Source: Zoogloea sp. LCSB751 (GTDB lineage: Bacteria; Pseudomonadota; Gammaproteobacteria; Burkholderiales; Rhodocyclaceae). Taken from it: DNA of 38,968 nt. Each line of letters begins with the position of its first letter. Positions within the stretch are counted from its first letter, which is position 1. This document shows, piece after piece, positions 15,272-21,880 of the stretch. The stretch is taken from contig NZ_MWUM01000036.1 of the NCBI RefSeq assembly GCF_002028455.1, positions 1 through 38,968 on the forward strand. The letters run 5' to 3'. The notes beneath the pieces are model-generated. The model made no database searches and was not told the origin of the DNA. It saw only the letters and a program-made list of their open reading frames with translations. The translations under genes were made by a program, and so were the position numbers.

Positions 15272-15570
15272 TCCCGTTTCAACCCACTTTTACGAATAGC
15301 CTTTTTTTCGAGGTCATCGAAGAGTTCGTCGGCGGTGGCAAAGCGAGCACGATGTGCGCGAGCAATTTCATCGGCCTCGGCCATCGCCGCGCGTGTTTCT
15401 GCATTTGGCACACGCAACGCGAACGGCAGTTCCTTGTCGGCGACAACGCGGGTCAGAAACACGCGGATCGCGTCGGAGACGGTCAGGCCCATCGAGGCCA
15501 GCGTTTCCGCTGCCTGCGCCTTGACGTGCTCGTCCACGCGAACATGGACCATAGTGGTGGTAGCAGCCAT
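15217..15570 (-). CDS. dinJ: DinJ/RelB-family antitoxin with a replaced C-terminus
   Basis: ATG at 15570 follows AGGAGG. MVHVRVDEHVKAQAAETLAS and GLTVSDAIRVFLTRVV form the ribbon-helix-helix DNA-binding domain of DinJ/RelB antitoxins; the later RFATADELFDDLEK is the toxin-binding tail. The ISL3 transposon enters after DDLEK: the original frame would end NSSK and stop, overlapping the toxin gene, whereas the present frame runs 85 bases into the transposon and ends EMSAP, giving 117 residues. The DNA-binding part is intact, so it may still repress its promoter, but its toxin is now about 6 kb away and truncated. Confidence 0.85.
   Translation of the reverse strand: MAATTTMVHVRVDEHVKAQAAETLASMGLTVSDAIRVFLTRVVADKELPFALRVPNAETRAAMAEADEIARAHRARFATADELFDDLEKKAIRKSGLKRDQSSPASIMRMSVEMSAP
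15287..15301 (-). repeat. Right terminal inverted repeat of the ISL3-family transposon
   Basis: Inverted GGCTATTCGTAAAAG, followed by the TTTTTTTC duplication at 15302-15309. Confidence 0.9.
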
Positions 15571-15596
15571 GACGGCCTCCTATTGCGACTGTTTGA

Positions 15597-15609
15597 GATA
15601 CATTGTATC
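15597..15609. promoter_or_regulatory. Palindrome upstream of the antitoxin gene, likely operator
   Basis: GATACATTGTATC is a perfect dyad 27 bases before the antitoxin start. RelB/DinJ antitoxins repress their own promoter through short palindromes in this position. Confidence 0.6.
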
Positions 15610-15662
15610 GCAGATCATCGGCAATCGCAAGGCGACACCCTCCCCCCCCGGCTTTCTTGTTC

Positions 15663-15699
15663 GTAGGTATGTATATAGGTAGGTATATACATACCTATA
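15663..15699. repeat. Tetramer palindrome site S1
   Basis: A double palindrome built from GGTA/TATA/CATA/CCTA tetramers. A 32-base stretch (15663-15694) is identical, inverted, to S2 at 17747-17778. The site lies between the antitoxin promoter and the exonuclease gene; the exonuclease stop codon (TAG, 15697-15695) is the first triplet of the repeat TAGGTATGTATATA read on the minus strand. Confidence 0.85.
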
Positions 15700-16225
15700 T
15701 TGACCACGGCAACAGCTTGGCGATGTTGCGCGCGTCGTCGAGGCCTCGGTGGTGAGCGCCATCGAGAGGAAGGCCCACCATCTGCAACGCGCGGGCCATC
15801 CCCACTTCCTTGATCTTGCGGGCCTTGGCGAACCGGCGTTTGAGGTTGACATGCTCGAAGGCTGCGAGCGGGTTTTGGACGCCGTGTCGCTCGCAGTCGC
15901 GGGCAAGCTGCTTGAAGTCGAATTGGCCCCAGCTTCCCCACGTTGCGCCCGGTGCCTGATGGCGTTGGGCGAAGCTGGCCAGCCGTGCCGCGACCACTGG
16001 GAACAACTCGGCACCGTCCACGTCGGCTTGCTGGATGTTGGTGAGCTGCCGACAAAACGGCGTGAGCTGAGGGCGTAGCACGGGGCGCACCAGCGCCTGA
16101 AACGTGTCGAGCACGGTGCCCTCAGCCGTGGCCCACACCGCGCCAATTTCGATGATCTCCATGTCAATTGCAGGGAGGCCATCGCCCTCGTCGCAGGTGG
16201 CCTCAAGGTCGATGACCAGCATCAT
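15695..16225 (-). CDS. DEDDh-type 3'-5' exonuclease
   Basis: The 176-residue protein has the exonuclease motifs in order: VIDLEATC (Asp6, Glu8), GSWGQFDFKQLARDC with the third Asp near residue 111, and HHRGLDDARNIAKLL with His and the last Asp near 165-170. It resembles small KapD/ERI1-type enzymes that trim RNA or DNA ends. Its ATG overlaps the stop of the HAD gene before it (ATGA). The stop codon is supplied by palindrome site S1. It is the fourth gene of an operon of HAD-fold proteins. Confidence 0.82.
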   Translation of the reverse strand: MMLVIDLEATCDEGDGLPAIDMEIIEIGAVWATAEGTVLDTFQALVRPVLRPQLTPFCRQLTNIQQADVDGAELFPVVAARLASFAQRHQAPGATWGSWGQFDFKQLARDCERHGVQNPLAAFEHVNLKRRFAKARKIKEVGMARALQMVGLPLDGAHHRGLDDARNIAKLLPWSI

Positions 16226-16959
16226 GGGATGCGCCTCTGAGCGATTGCTGGTGGCATTTCTCCGATGTGCACCTCGGACACTGGTGGCCACCAGCGACCG
16301 GCTTTCGCGTGCGCAATTTGGTCGGGTGTTAGCTGGATCGCATCGAGGTATGAGGACTGCCACCAATCGACCCACTGCATCAAGTCAACGCAGGACGCGC
16401 TGCGCGCGACCTGCGGAATCGTCAGCACGTCAGCCATCGCGTCGGCCACGGCCAACGCGCCGGTCATGTTGCCAACGGCCGCCGCGAGGCGAACGCGCGC
16501 CGAAGGCGCGGACAGGCCAAGATTGCTGTCAGTGACCACCAGCTTGTCCCGGTCAGCGTCGGCCCAGCCTTCGGGCTGGTCATCGACGGCGATCCAGTCA
16601 GTGATGCCCGCGCGATCCACGTAGCGGCGGATTTGCTGGTAGCGCGTGGACGTGTCCCACCATGTGTCTCTTCCCAGAGGGCGGTGCTCGTCGTCGGTAG
16701 CCATCCCGGAGTGCCAAGTGGCTCCAATAACCCGCTGCCTCAACTCGGCAGGCAGGTAGTCTCGGGCGCGGGCGTACCGCAGCTCGCGCGCCCAGCTCGT
16801 ACTCAGAACGATGCGAACATGCTGCGCGCTGGCCAGCGCGTCTACCAGATAGCCAGCCCACATGAACAATCTGCCCTCGCCGCGCAGCTCCGGCCGTCCG
16901 CGCACCAGATAGGCCGCGTCTGGGTGCAACACGCCGTCGAAGTCGAGAAAGAGGATCAC
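16222..16959 (-). CDS. HAD-fold protein of the RNA-repair-associated (HAD_SAK-like) type
   Basis: The start is GTG at 16959, overlapping the stop of the previous gene (GTGA). The 245-residue product opens ILFLDFDGVLHPD with the DxD nucleophile motif, has LSTSWARELRY as motif II (Ser/Thr), and WIAVDDQPEGW as the DD motif IV. This layout matches the HAD domain described in 'Swiss army knife' RNA-repair proteins. Residues about 165-245 are an extra helical domain ending PPAIAQRRIP. All catalytic positions appear present. Coupled to an exonuclease, it could act in nucleic-acid end processing; this is an inference. Confidence 0.75.
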   Translation of the reverse strand: MILFLDFDGVLHPDAAYLVRGRPELRGEGRLFMWAGYLVDALASAQHVRIVLSTSWARELRYARARDYLPAELRQRVIGATWHSGMATDDEHRPLGRDTWWDTSTRYQQIRRYVDRAGITDWIAVDDQPEGWADADRDKLVVTDSNLGLSAPSARVRLAAAVGNMTGALAVADAMADVLTIPQVARSASCVDLMQWVDWWQSSYLDAIQLTPDQIAHAKAGRWWPPVSEVHIGEMPPAIAQRRIP

Positions 16960-17180
16960 GGCGTCACCTCGATCCCCAGCGAGCGCATCAATGCCCGTTC
17001 GCCCTCCGACACGGCGGGCCAGTCGATCCGAGGCAGCGCCGACTCGTAGATATACCGACAAGCCCTGCCGTCCAGTTTGGTTGCAGCGGTGCCCTCACGA
17101 GCCAAACCTGCCAGCACGGGATAGTCGGTCAGCCGGTGCAGCGCGTGCCATACGTCTGGGTCAGTGGCGGGGGCTGTCAC
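16956..17180 (-). CDS. Unknown 74-residue protein between two HAD genes
   Basis: GTG at 17180 overlaps the stop of the HAD gene before it, and its own stop overlaps the GTG of the HAD gene after it, so it is locked into the operon by two 4-base overlaps. The sequence (MTAPATDPDVWHALHRLTDY) is soluble and helical. No family recognised; it may be a small subunit. Confidence 0.7.
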   Translation of the reverse strand: MTAPATDPDVWHALHRLTDYPVLAGLAREGTAATKLDGRACRYIYESALPRIDWPAVSEGERALMRSLGIEVTP

Positions 17181-17746
17181 AGAACCCCCGCGAGGGCATC
17201 GACCAGCGACTGCCCTCCCCTGCGATCCAGCCAGCGCGCCTGCATCCCGAAGGCCTGCGGCCCGTCGAAGTCGCAGCGCTTGCTGTCGCCCACGAAAACC
17301 GCCTCAGCCGGAGCGCAACCCACCTCGGCGCAAGCGAGCCGGTACATCGTCGGGTGCGGCTTGGCCACGCCGACCTCGTAGGACAAGACGTAGGCGTCCA
17401 GCTCGGGCACGAGGCCGCGCACGGCCGGGCCGTACTCATAGGCAAGGTTCGAGCAGACGGCCAGCCGCAGGCCTGCGGCCCGTGCCTTGGCGAGCACGTC
17501 CGCCACCTCGGGGAACAGGCGCAGGCCGGACAGCTCATCGGCCAAGTCGGGCAGGATCACGTCGAGCTTGTCCCCCGCGCCAATCTCGGTGGTGAGGGTC
17601 GCCAGTGGCACATTGCGGGTCAGGCAGGCAAGCCGATCCACCGGCTGCCCGTCCGCATCCACGAGGCCGCCATAGGGGGCCGTGCGCGTTGTGTAGCGGA
17701 TCAGTGTGCCGAAGGCATCAAAGATGATGGCTTTGGTTGTTCTCAT
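17177..17746 (-). CDS. HAD-superfamily hydrolase, haloacid dehalogenase-like subgroup
   Basis: The 189-residue protein has motif I as IIFDAFGTLI, where the second Asp of the phosphatase DxD is replaced, as in haloacid dehalogenases, then motif II CSNLA, motif III Lys in VGVAKPHPTMY and motif IV FVGDSKRCDFDG. The ATG (17746) touches palindrome site S2, leaving no ordinary ribosome site except AGG within the palindrome. It is the first gene of a four-gene coupled operon (HAD, small protein, HAD, exonuclease). The substrate cannot be told from sequence. Confidence 0.78.
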   Translation of the reverse strand: MRTTKAIIFDAFGTLIRYTTRTAPYGGLVDADGQPVDRLACLTRNVPLATLTTEIGAGDKLDVILPDLADELSGLRLFPEVADVLAKARAAGLRLAVCSNLAYEYGPAVRGLVPELDAYVLSYEVGVAKPHPTMYRLACAEVGCAPAEAVFVGDSKRCDFDGPQAFGMQARWLDRRGGQSLVDALAGVL

Positions 17747-17778
17747 GTATGTATATACCTACCTATATACATACCTAC
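17747..17778. repeat. Tetramer palindrome site S2
   Basis: This 32-base site is the exact inverse of 15663-15694. It fills the whole gap between two minus-strand genes: its TAG (17777-17775) is the stop of the upstream 67-residue gene and its other end abuts the HAD ATG. A protein bound here would cover the HAD translation start region of the DNA. Confidence 0.88.
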
Positions 17779-17978
17779 TCGAACAGCTCGCGCTCGAACT
17801 CGATGCCAGCCACCACCAGCGGCTCACCGCTGGGCCAGCGCTGGGGCGGCTGGTGATCGCTGATGACCCGCACGTCGGTGTCGTCGTTGACCACGGCCAC
17901 GTCGGCGTCGTGCAAAGCGGCTTGCCTGCTCGCGCGCTCGAAGCGGCAGGTGTTGGGGTCGAATGTCCAGTAGCGCAT
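17775..17978 (-). CDS. Unknown 67-residue protein
   Basis: ATG at 17978 follows AAGGAGG. The product starts MRYWTFDPNTCRFERASRQA and is rich in Asp and Val with no membrane segment. No family recognised. It begins one base after the stop of the preceding gene and ends on the TAG of site S2. Confidence 0.65.
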   Translation of the reverse strand: MRYWTFDPNTCRFERASRQAALHDADVAVVNDDTDVRVISDHQPPQRWPSGEPLVVAGIEFERELFE

Positions 17979-17979
17979 G

Positions 17980-18543
17980 TCAGCCTCCTTCGTTGGTCTG
18001 TGCTTTCCTTCTCTCGTGCTCATCGAGCAGCCGTTGGTAGGACTCATAGGCGGGCGTGCCGGGTGGTGCAAAGTTCGGCAGCAGGCCGATCTCGCTTTCC
18101 TCTTCGATGACCGGCCGCCCTCTCACCGGCTCCGGCATCAGGCCCAGCTCGCTGGCAACCCGTATCAGCGCCCGGATTTCCTTGCGGATGGCGGCGACGT
18201 TTTCGGTGGTGGTGGTGGCGTAGCCCTTGGCCAACCCGACCCGAGCCACCCGCGTGCTTTCGGCCAGCGTGTCCAGCTCGAACTGAGCCGCAGCCTTCAA
18301 TTCCTCTTCGTCTTGACGGACACGCCACTCCCGCCACTCTTCGACTTCGGCCGGGGTGAGGATGGCCAGCGCATCGGCAGGCAGCTCGCGCGCTTCGCGG
18401 TCGAACTTGGCCACCACGCGCTGCACGTTCTTCCCCTCGGGAAAATCCGGCGTTACTTCGCGCACCCGGCGCAGGCACTGGACTCTGTGCCCCTCTCGGT
18501 AAGTGCCGTCCTTGTCGCGGTGCCGGATGATCTTGAACTGCAT
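17980..18543 (-). CDS. Unknown 187-residue plasmid protein
   Basis: I place the start at ATG 18543 (MQFKIIRHRDKDGTYREGHR), because the longer frame begins inside palindrome site S3. The product is charged and largely helical, with a Glu/Arg-rich middle (TPAEVEEWREWRVRQDEEEL) that may form a coiled coil. It diverges from parA, sharing the promoter region that holds S3 and S4. A plasmid-maintenance role is suggested by place only. Confidence 0.65.
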   Translation of the reverse strand: MQFKIIRHRDKDGTYREGHRVQCLRRVREVTPDFPEGKNVQRVVAKFDREARELPADALAILTPAEVEEWREWRVRQDEEELKAAAQFELDTLAESTRVARVGLAKGYATTTTENVAAIRKEIRALIRVASELGLMPEPVRGRPVIEEESEIGLLPNFAPPGTPAYESYQRLLDEHERRKAQTNEGG

Positions 18544-18627
18544 GGGTGCGTTCTCTTCTGCTTGTTGTTGCGTACAACTAAAACTATACGCGATGGCGCA
18601 AAAGTCTGCTACTATTCGCTTGTGGTC

Positions 18628-18650
18628 GGTAGGTATATACATACCTACTA
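18628..18650. repeat. Tetramer palindrome site S3
   Basis: GGTAGGTATATACATACC plus flanking CTACT forms a near-perfect dyad. It lies 85 bases before the leftward gene at 18543 and 86 bases before parA, in a divergent promoter region. Confidence 0.82.
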
Positions 18651-18706
18651 GCCAGATGAAGGGCAGACCTTCGCGGGCGATGGCGAGCAGCTATGCTGCT
18701 GTAATC

Positions 18707-18728
18707 GGTAGGTATATACATAGATAGG
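18707..18728. repeat. Tetramer palindrome site S4, next to the parA ribosome site
   Basis: GGTAGGTATATACATAGATA ends in the GG of the parA Shine-Dalgarno sequence (TAGGAG), eight bases before the ATG. Its position fits autorepression of the partition operon. Confidence 0.8.
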
Positions 18729-18735
18729 AGCACCC

Positions 18736-19362
18736 ATGATTTTCGCGTGTGTCAATACGAAGGGCGGCGTTTCTAAGACGACGACCGCCGTCCATCTGGC
18801 AGTGATGCTGGCCCGCCAAGGCAAGACCCTGCTCATCGACGGCGATCCACAGGCCTCGGCCGCGAGCTGGGCCGCATGGCGTCGCGAGACGCAATTCGAC
18901 CCGTCGCCTACCACCACCTGCCTCGCGGGCAAGGCGATCTTGGCCGAAGGCAAGCAACTGGCCACCGGCTTTGAGCACGTCGTCGTGGATGCAGGCGGCC
19001 GTGACTCCGTGGGCCTGCGCTCCGCGCTGCTGCTGGCCCAGCGTGCCGTGATCCCGGTCGGTGCCTCCAATCTGGATGCAGCGGCCATGACTGACCTCTT
19101 GGAAGTCGTCGAGCTGGCCCGTGACTACAACCCAGACTTGGACGTGCGCGTGCTGCTGACCCGTGTCGATCCCCGCACGAAGGATGCGGCCGAGATGCTC
19201 GAATTTTTGGCCGAGCAGAAGCTGACCGTGCTGCCCACCAAGGTCTGTGAGCGCGTGGCCTTCCGGCGCGCCATCGGCGAGGGCGCGACTGTGCAGGAGC
19301 TGGGCCGCGATCAGGCCGCGATCAGCGAGATGGAAGCGTTCTTCCGTGAGGTGATGGCATGA
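18736..19362 (+). CDS. parA: ParA/ParF-type partition ATPase
   Basis: The 208-residue protein has a deviant Walker A motif, NTKGGVSKTTTAVHLA, followed by LLIDGDPQASAASWAAW (Walker A' region) and VVVDAGGRD (Walker B). The small size and lack of an N-terminal DNA-binding domain place it in the ParF (type Ib) group, which segregates plasmids on the nucleoid with a small partner. The partner gene overlaps its stop (ATGA). Sites S3 and S4 lie upstream and S5 downstream. Confidence 0.9.
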   Translation: MIFACVNTKGGVSKTTTAVHLAVMLARQGKTLLIDGDPQASAASWAAWRRETQFDPSPTTTCLAGKAILAEGKQLATGFEHVVVDAGGRDSVGLRSALLLAQRAVIPVGASNLDAAAMTDLLEVVELARDYNPDLDVRVLLTRVDPRTKDAAEMLEFLAEQKLTVLPTKVCERVAFRRAIGEGATVQELGRDQAAISEMEAFFREVMA

Positions 19363-19664
19363 AGGCAAAACCGGACATTGGCTTTGCCCAGCGCAAAGAC
19401 CTGAACGAGTTTTTGGAGAGTGGCGCGGCTGACCGCGCTGAAAAGCCAGCGGCACCCGCCGCGCCTGCACCGGCAGCAACGCCGCCCGTGGTCGAGGAAG
19501 GCCCGCGCTACGGGCGTGCTCGGGTGCAAAAAATCTTCAACTTCCCAGAAGAGCTGGCTGATCGGCTGCGCGAAGAAGCCAGTGCGCGCTCCAAGCAGAC
19601 CGGCCGCCGTGTCACCGAGAAGGACATCGTGGTCGAGGCGCTGGAAGCCTTCCTCAAGCGCTGA
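19359..19664 (+). CDS. parG: ParG-like ribbon-helix-helix centromere-binding protein
   Basis: The 101-residue partner of ParA has a flexible, Ala/Pro-rich N-terminal half (AAPAAPAPAATPP) and a folded C-terminal half, RARVQKIFNFPEELADRLRE to VTEKDIVVEALEAFLKR, with the beta strand and two helices of a ribbon-helix-helix protein. ParG-type proteins use the flexible arm to stimulate ParF and bind arrays of tetramer boxes as both centromere and operator. The seven tetramer palindromes on this plasmid are its likely targets. The stop TGA is directly followed by site S5. Confidence 0.8.
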   Translation: MKAKPDIGFAQRKDLNEFLESGAADRAEKPAAPAAPAPAATPPVVEEGPRYGRARVQKIFNFPEELADRLREEASARSKQTGRRVTEKDIVVEALEAFLKR

Positions 19665-19699
19665 TAGGTATGTATATACCTATCTATGTATATACATAA
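19663..19699. repeat. Tetramer palindrome site S5
   Basis: Two copies of GTATGTATATAC-type dyads, 16 bases apart. The site starts at the parG stop codon, so that TGA is followed in frame by the TAG of TAGGTATGTATATACC. Its place behind parG matches a parS-type centromere, and it also precedes the gene at 19812. Confidence 0.85.
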
Positions 19700-19708
19700 C
19701 GATTTCGA

Positions 19709-19728
19709 GTATGGAATATAGTCCATAC
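19709..19728. promoter_or_regulatory. Dyad GTATGGA / TCCATAC, possible operator
   Basis: A 7-bp inverted repeat with a 6-base spacer between S5 and the gene at 19812. It differs from the tetramer sites and may bind another regulator. Confidence 0.4.
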
Positions 19729-19811
19729 AAGTGACGACACCAACACCATGCAGCGACAAGCGCAACGAATTCTGATATTGTTGCGATTGGGCGCGGAATA
19801 GGGTATAAACG

Positions 19812-20123
19812 ATGCTGACGACAACTGCTAGTGTGGTCGCGCCGAAGGTTTTGAAGGAACTCATCGCCGCTGGGTCGGTTTCCGCCGCCCGCGTGGAACC
19901 CGGCGATAAGGGCCTCCTGATCGTGGTGCGAGCCGGGATGAATGAGAGGGTGCTGGGTGCTGCCCGTGGCGGCCTTCGGTACTTCCAGAGCTTGGATGGC
20001 GCTGCAAGCGTGCTCCAAGGCTACGGGATCATGAAGTTTGATGTGAACACGGAGCACTGGGTGCCCAAGACGATGGTGCGCGGCTACAAGAGCGCGCCTG
20101 CGTCGGTGGATGCCGACGAGTGA
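19812..20123 (+). CDS. ParC-like partition-associated protein
   Basis: The 103-residue protein (MLTTTASVVAPKVLKELIAA, then GDKGLLIVVRAG and VLGAARGGLRYFQSLDGAAS) resembles the small ParC-family proteins encoded next to parAB-like genes on proteobacterial plasmids. The function of that family is not established. It has no membrane segment. AGGG at 19799-19802 can serve as its ribosome site. A promoter-like TTGCGA-17-TATAAA ends two bases before the ATG, which would make a leaderless message, so I do not rely on it. Confidence 0.6.
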   Translation: MLTTTASVVAPKVLKELIAAGSVSAARVEPGDKGLLIVVRAGMNERVLGAARGGLRYFQSLDGAASVLQGYGIMKFDVNTEHWVPKTMVRGYKSAPASVDADE

Positions 20124-20186
20124 TCCGTGGTGACTGCGAAGGAGAGAGCTGACCAGACAGCAAGAAACTGGACGATCAGAAACGAC

Positions 20187-20212
20187 AAAGCCCGCTTTGG
20201 CGAGCGGGCTTT
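20187..20212. terminator. Strong hairpin after the partition genes
   Basis: AAAGCCCGCT and AGCGGGCTTT form a perfect 10-bp stem with a 6-base loop. The A and T runs at both sides allow termination in either direction; it separates the partition genes from rep. Confidence 0.75.
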
Positions 20213-20320
20213 GACAGAGAAACCGGGCAGGGTGCCCAGACAAGTACAGAGGCCATCTTGGCGGGTGGTCTCCGTATCATCGCAATGAAGCGACACAGAA
20301 TGCTTTCATTGTACGTGTCT

Positions 20321-20374
20321 TAGCCCCTGCGCGCAAGCGTGCGCTCGTCCATACGGACGAGTGAAAAGGGGTTA
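20321..20374 (+). promoter_or_regulatory. Structured rep leader that can hide the ribosome site
   Basis: CTCGTCC (20344) and GGACGAG (20355) form a 7-bp hairpin with a 4-base loop. Around it, TAGCCCCT (20321-20328) can pair with AGGGGTTA (20367-20374), which covers the Shine-Dalgarno sequence and the first base of the start codon. ColE2-type rep genes are controlled by an antisense RNA acting on the leader, and this fold would be its natural target. The antisense promoter was not located. Confidence 0.5.
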
Positions 20375-21681
20375 TGGGACAGACAGCAACAGCATCACAC
20401 GATGACGACCGTGAAAGCGCAGTCCGCGAAAACACACTGAAATCGCGGTTTGATGAGCCTGCGTCGCCCATGAAGCGGGTGATGGAACAGGCTCCATACA
20501 TTCCGCGCTGCTCGGACGACAAGACTGCGACCAAAAAGCGGCCGACCGTCTATGCGGTTCGCTGGCCCTACATGCAGGTCAACCGACCAGGCATGGTGTC
20601 ATGGCTCGTTTTTGACTGTGACCATGCGGATGTTTTCCGCTGGGAAGCAGCCGGGCTGCCCCCTCCCAATCTCATCGTCACCAACCGGGAAGGCCGGGGC
20701 GACGGATTCCACCTGTTCTACGCGATCACGCCGGTCTGCACGACCGAGGCTGCGCGCTCGCGCCCACAGGACTACATGCGCGCCATCCGTGATCGGATGG
20801 TCGAGCTGCTGGGTGCTGACCCCAACTATCACGGCAGTGGCGTCACCAAGACGCCCGGCCATCCGTGGTGGCACACCATCGAGCTGCACGCACACGAGTA
20901 TTCGCTGGGTGAGCTGAACGAGTATTTCGAGCTGCCCAAGAGGGAGCGCCGCTTCGGCAAGGTGCCAGACCTGTCGCTGCACCATCACGCCCGGCACGCG
21001 ACCCTGTTCCACGAGCTGCGCTACTTTGCCTATTCCATCGTCGGCGGGATGCGGGAACAGAGCACCTACGACGCATTTTTCAACCGCCTGATGGCCGAGG
21101 CCCAGCGCCTCAACAACTATGGCAGCAAGCGCGGTTTCTTCGACTTCAAGCGGATGGTGCCCCACACCGATCTGCGCAGCTCACAAGTTCGCGCCACGGT
21201 GCGATCCATCGCCCGGTGGACGTGGAACAAGTACACGGGCGACGGCCGCTGCCATCGGGGCGTCATGGCCCTCGACAAGTCGCTGCCGCTGCCTGATCGC
21301 CAGCGCCTCGCGGCCGAGCGCACCCACTCTGAACGCACCAAAAAGACCGGCGAGCGCGTCCTGATCGCTTGCCGCGTGCTGCGCCAGAAGGGCGAGCAGC
21401 TCACGCAGGTGGCCGTCGCGGCGCTGACGCGCCTCTCACGCCAGACCGTGGCCAAGTACCAGCAACTGATCGACGAATTCGACTGGCTCGCACCAGAGGC
21501 CCCCGCGCCGAAGGAGGAGGCCGCTCGCCAGCCGGTGGTTGTTAAGTTTGCTGCATGTCAGATGCCCGCCCCCCCGGCCGCCGCAGGCGAGTCCGGCATG
21601 GCTGGGGTTGACCGGCCTGTTCGGGGTGCTCGGTTGAGGCTTGTGGTCGGTGGTGCGCCGCCTGATCTCGATTCGAGCTGA
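20374..21681 (+). CDS. rep: ColE2-type replication initiator (primase-replicase, PriCT)
   Basis: The 435-residue protein matches ColE2-type Rep proteins by recognition: APYIPRCSDDKTATKKRPTV, YAVRWPYMQVNRPGM, LVFDCDHADVFRW (acidic metal site), PPPNLIVTNREGRGDGFHLF and DPNYHGSGVTKTPGHPWWHT. A PriCT-like stretch follows around residues 215-270, then a helix-turn-helix (QVAVAALTRLSRQTVAKYQQ). The last 70 residues are Pro/Ala-rich. These proteins lay a primer at a short origin downstream of their own gene and start DNA polymerase I replication. ATG at 20374 follows AAAAGGGG. Confidence 0.87.
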   Translation: MGQTATASHDDDRESAVRENTLKSRFDEPASPMKRVMEQAPYIPRCSDDKTATKKRPTVYAVRWPYMQVNRPGMVSWLVFDCDHADVFRWEAAGLPPPNLIVTNREGRGDGFHLFYAITPVCTTEAARSRPQDYMRAIRDRMVELLGADPNYHGSGVTKTPGHPWWHTIELHAHEYSLGELNEYFELPKRERRFGKVPDLSLHHHARHATLFHELRYFAYSIVGGMREQSTYDAFFNRLMAEAQRLNNYGSKRGFFDFKRMVPHTDLRSSQVRATVRSIARWTWNKYTGDGRCHRGVMALDKSLPLPDRQRLAAERTHSERTKKTGERVLIACRVLRQKGEQLTQVAVAALTRLSRQTVAKYQQLIDEFDWLAPEAPAPKEEAARQPVVVKFAACQMPAPPAAAGESGMAGVDRPVRGARLRLVVGGAPPDLDSS

Positions 21682-21880
21682 GGTGTTTGTGGTTTTGAGT
21701 AGCCCCAGCGTTTATCAAACGCGAGTAGCCGCAAGGGTTGTGGATAAGTCCGTAGGACTTATCCATCATCCCGCGCAGGGCGAAGCCCGGAGGGTGTTCC
21801 GCCGCGCGTCAGCGCGGCCCCCCCGTGAGTTTTCGGCGTGGTGGCTGGGTCAGTTGAGTGTCGTTTTGGAGGGGTAGAGG
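21682..21880. other. Presumed origin region behind rep
   Basis: ColE2-type origins are short and lie just after rep. This 199-base gap contains GCGTTTATCAAACGC (a dyad around 21709-21723) and a perfect hairpin GGATAAGTCC / GGACTTATCC (21742-21764) with a GTA loop. Either could be part of oriV. Assignment rests on position and structure only. Confidence 0.5.

Larger units (their letters stand above)
9052..15301. mobile_element. ISL3-family transposon with eight passenger genes (6,250 bp)
   Basis: Both ends begin with GGCTATTCGTAAAAG reading inward (9052-9066 and 15287-15301 inverted), and each is bordered by TTTTTTTC. An ISL3-type transposase is the last gene, ending 30 bases before the right tip. 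All nine genes inside face right and most are separated by fewer than 10 bases. Excising the element with one duplication copy exactly rejoins antitoxin and toxin reading frames of a dinJ-yafQ operon, which independently proves both boundaries. An ordinary ISL3 insertion sequence carries little beyond the transposase, so the load here is unusual. Confidence 0.93.

Noticed and set aside
16956..17061. Upstream extension of the HAD gene at 16222 to 17061
   Set aside because: The extra residues are Arg-rich shadow of the 74-codon gene; the GTG at 16959 overlapping that gene's stop lies one codon before the HAD motif I strand.
19781..19809. Promoter TTGCGA-17-TATAAA before the ParC-like gene
   Set aside because: Transcription would begin at or inside the start codon, so either the message is leaderless or the match is chance; not counted as a feature.
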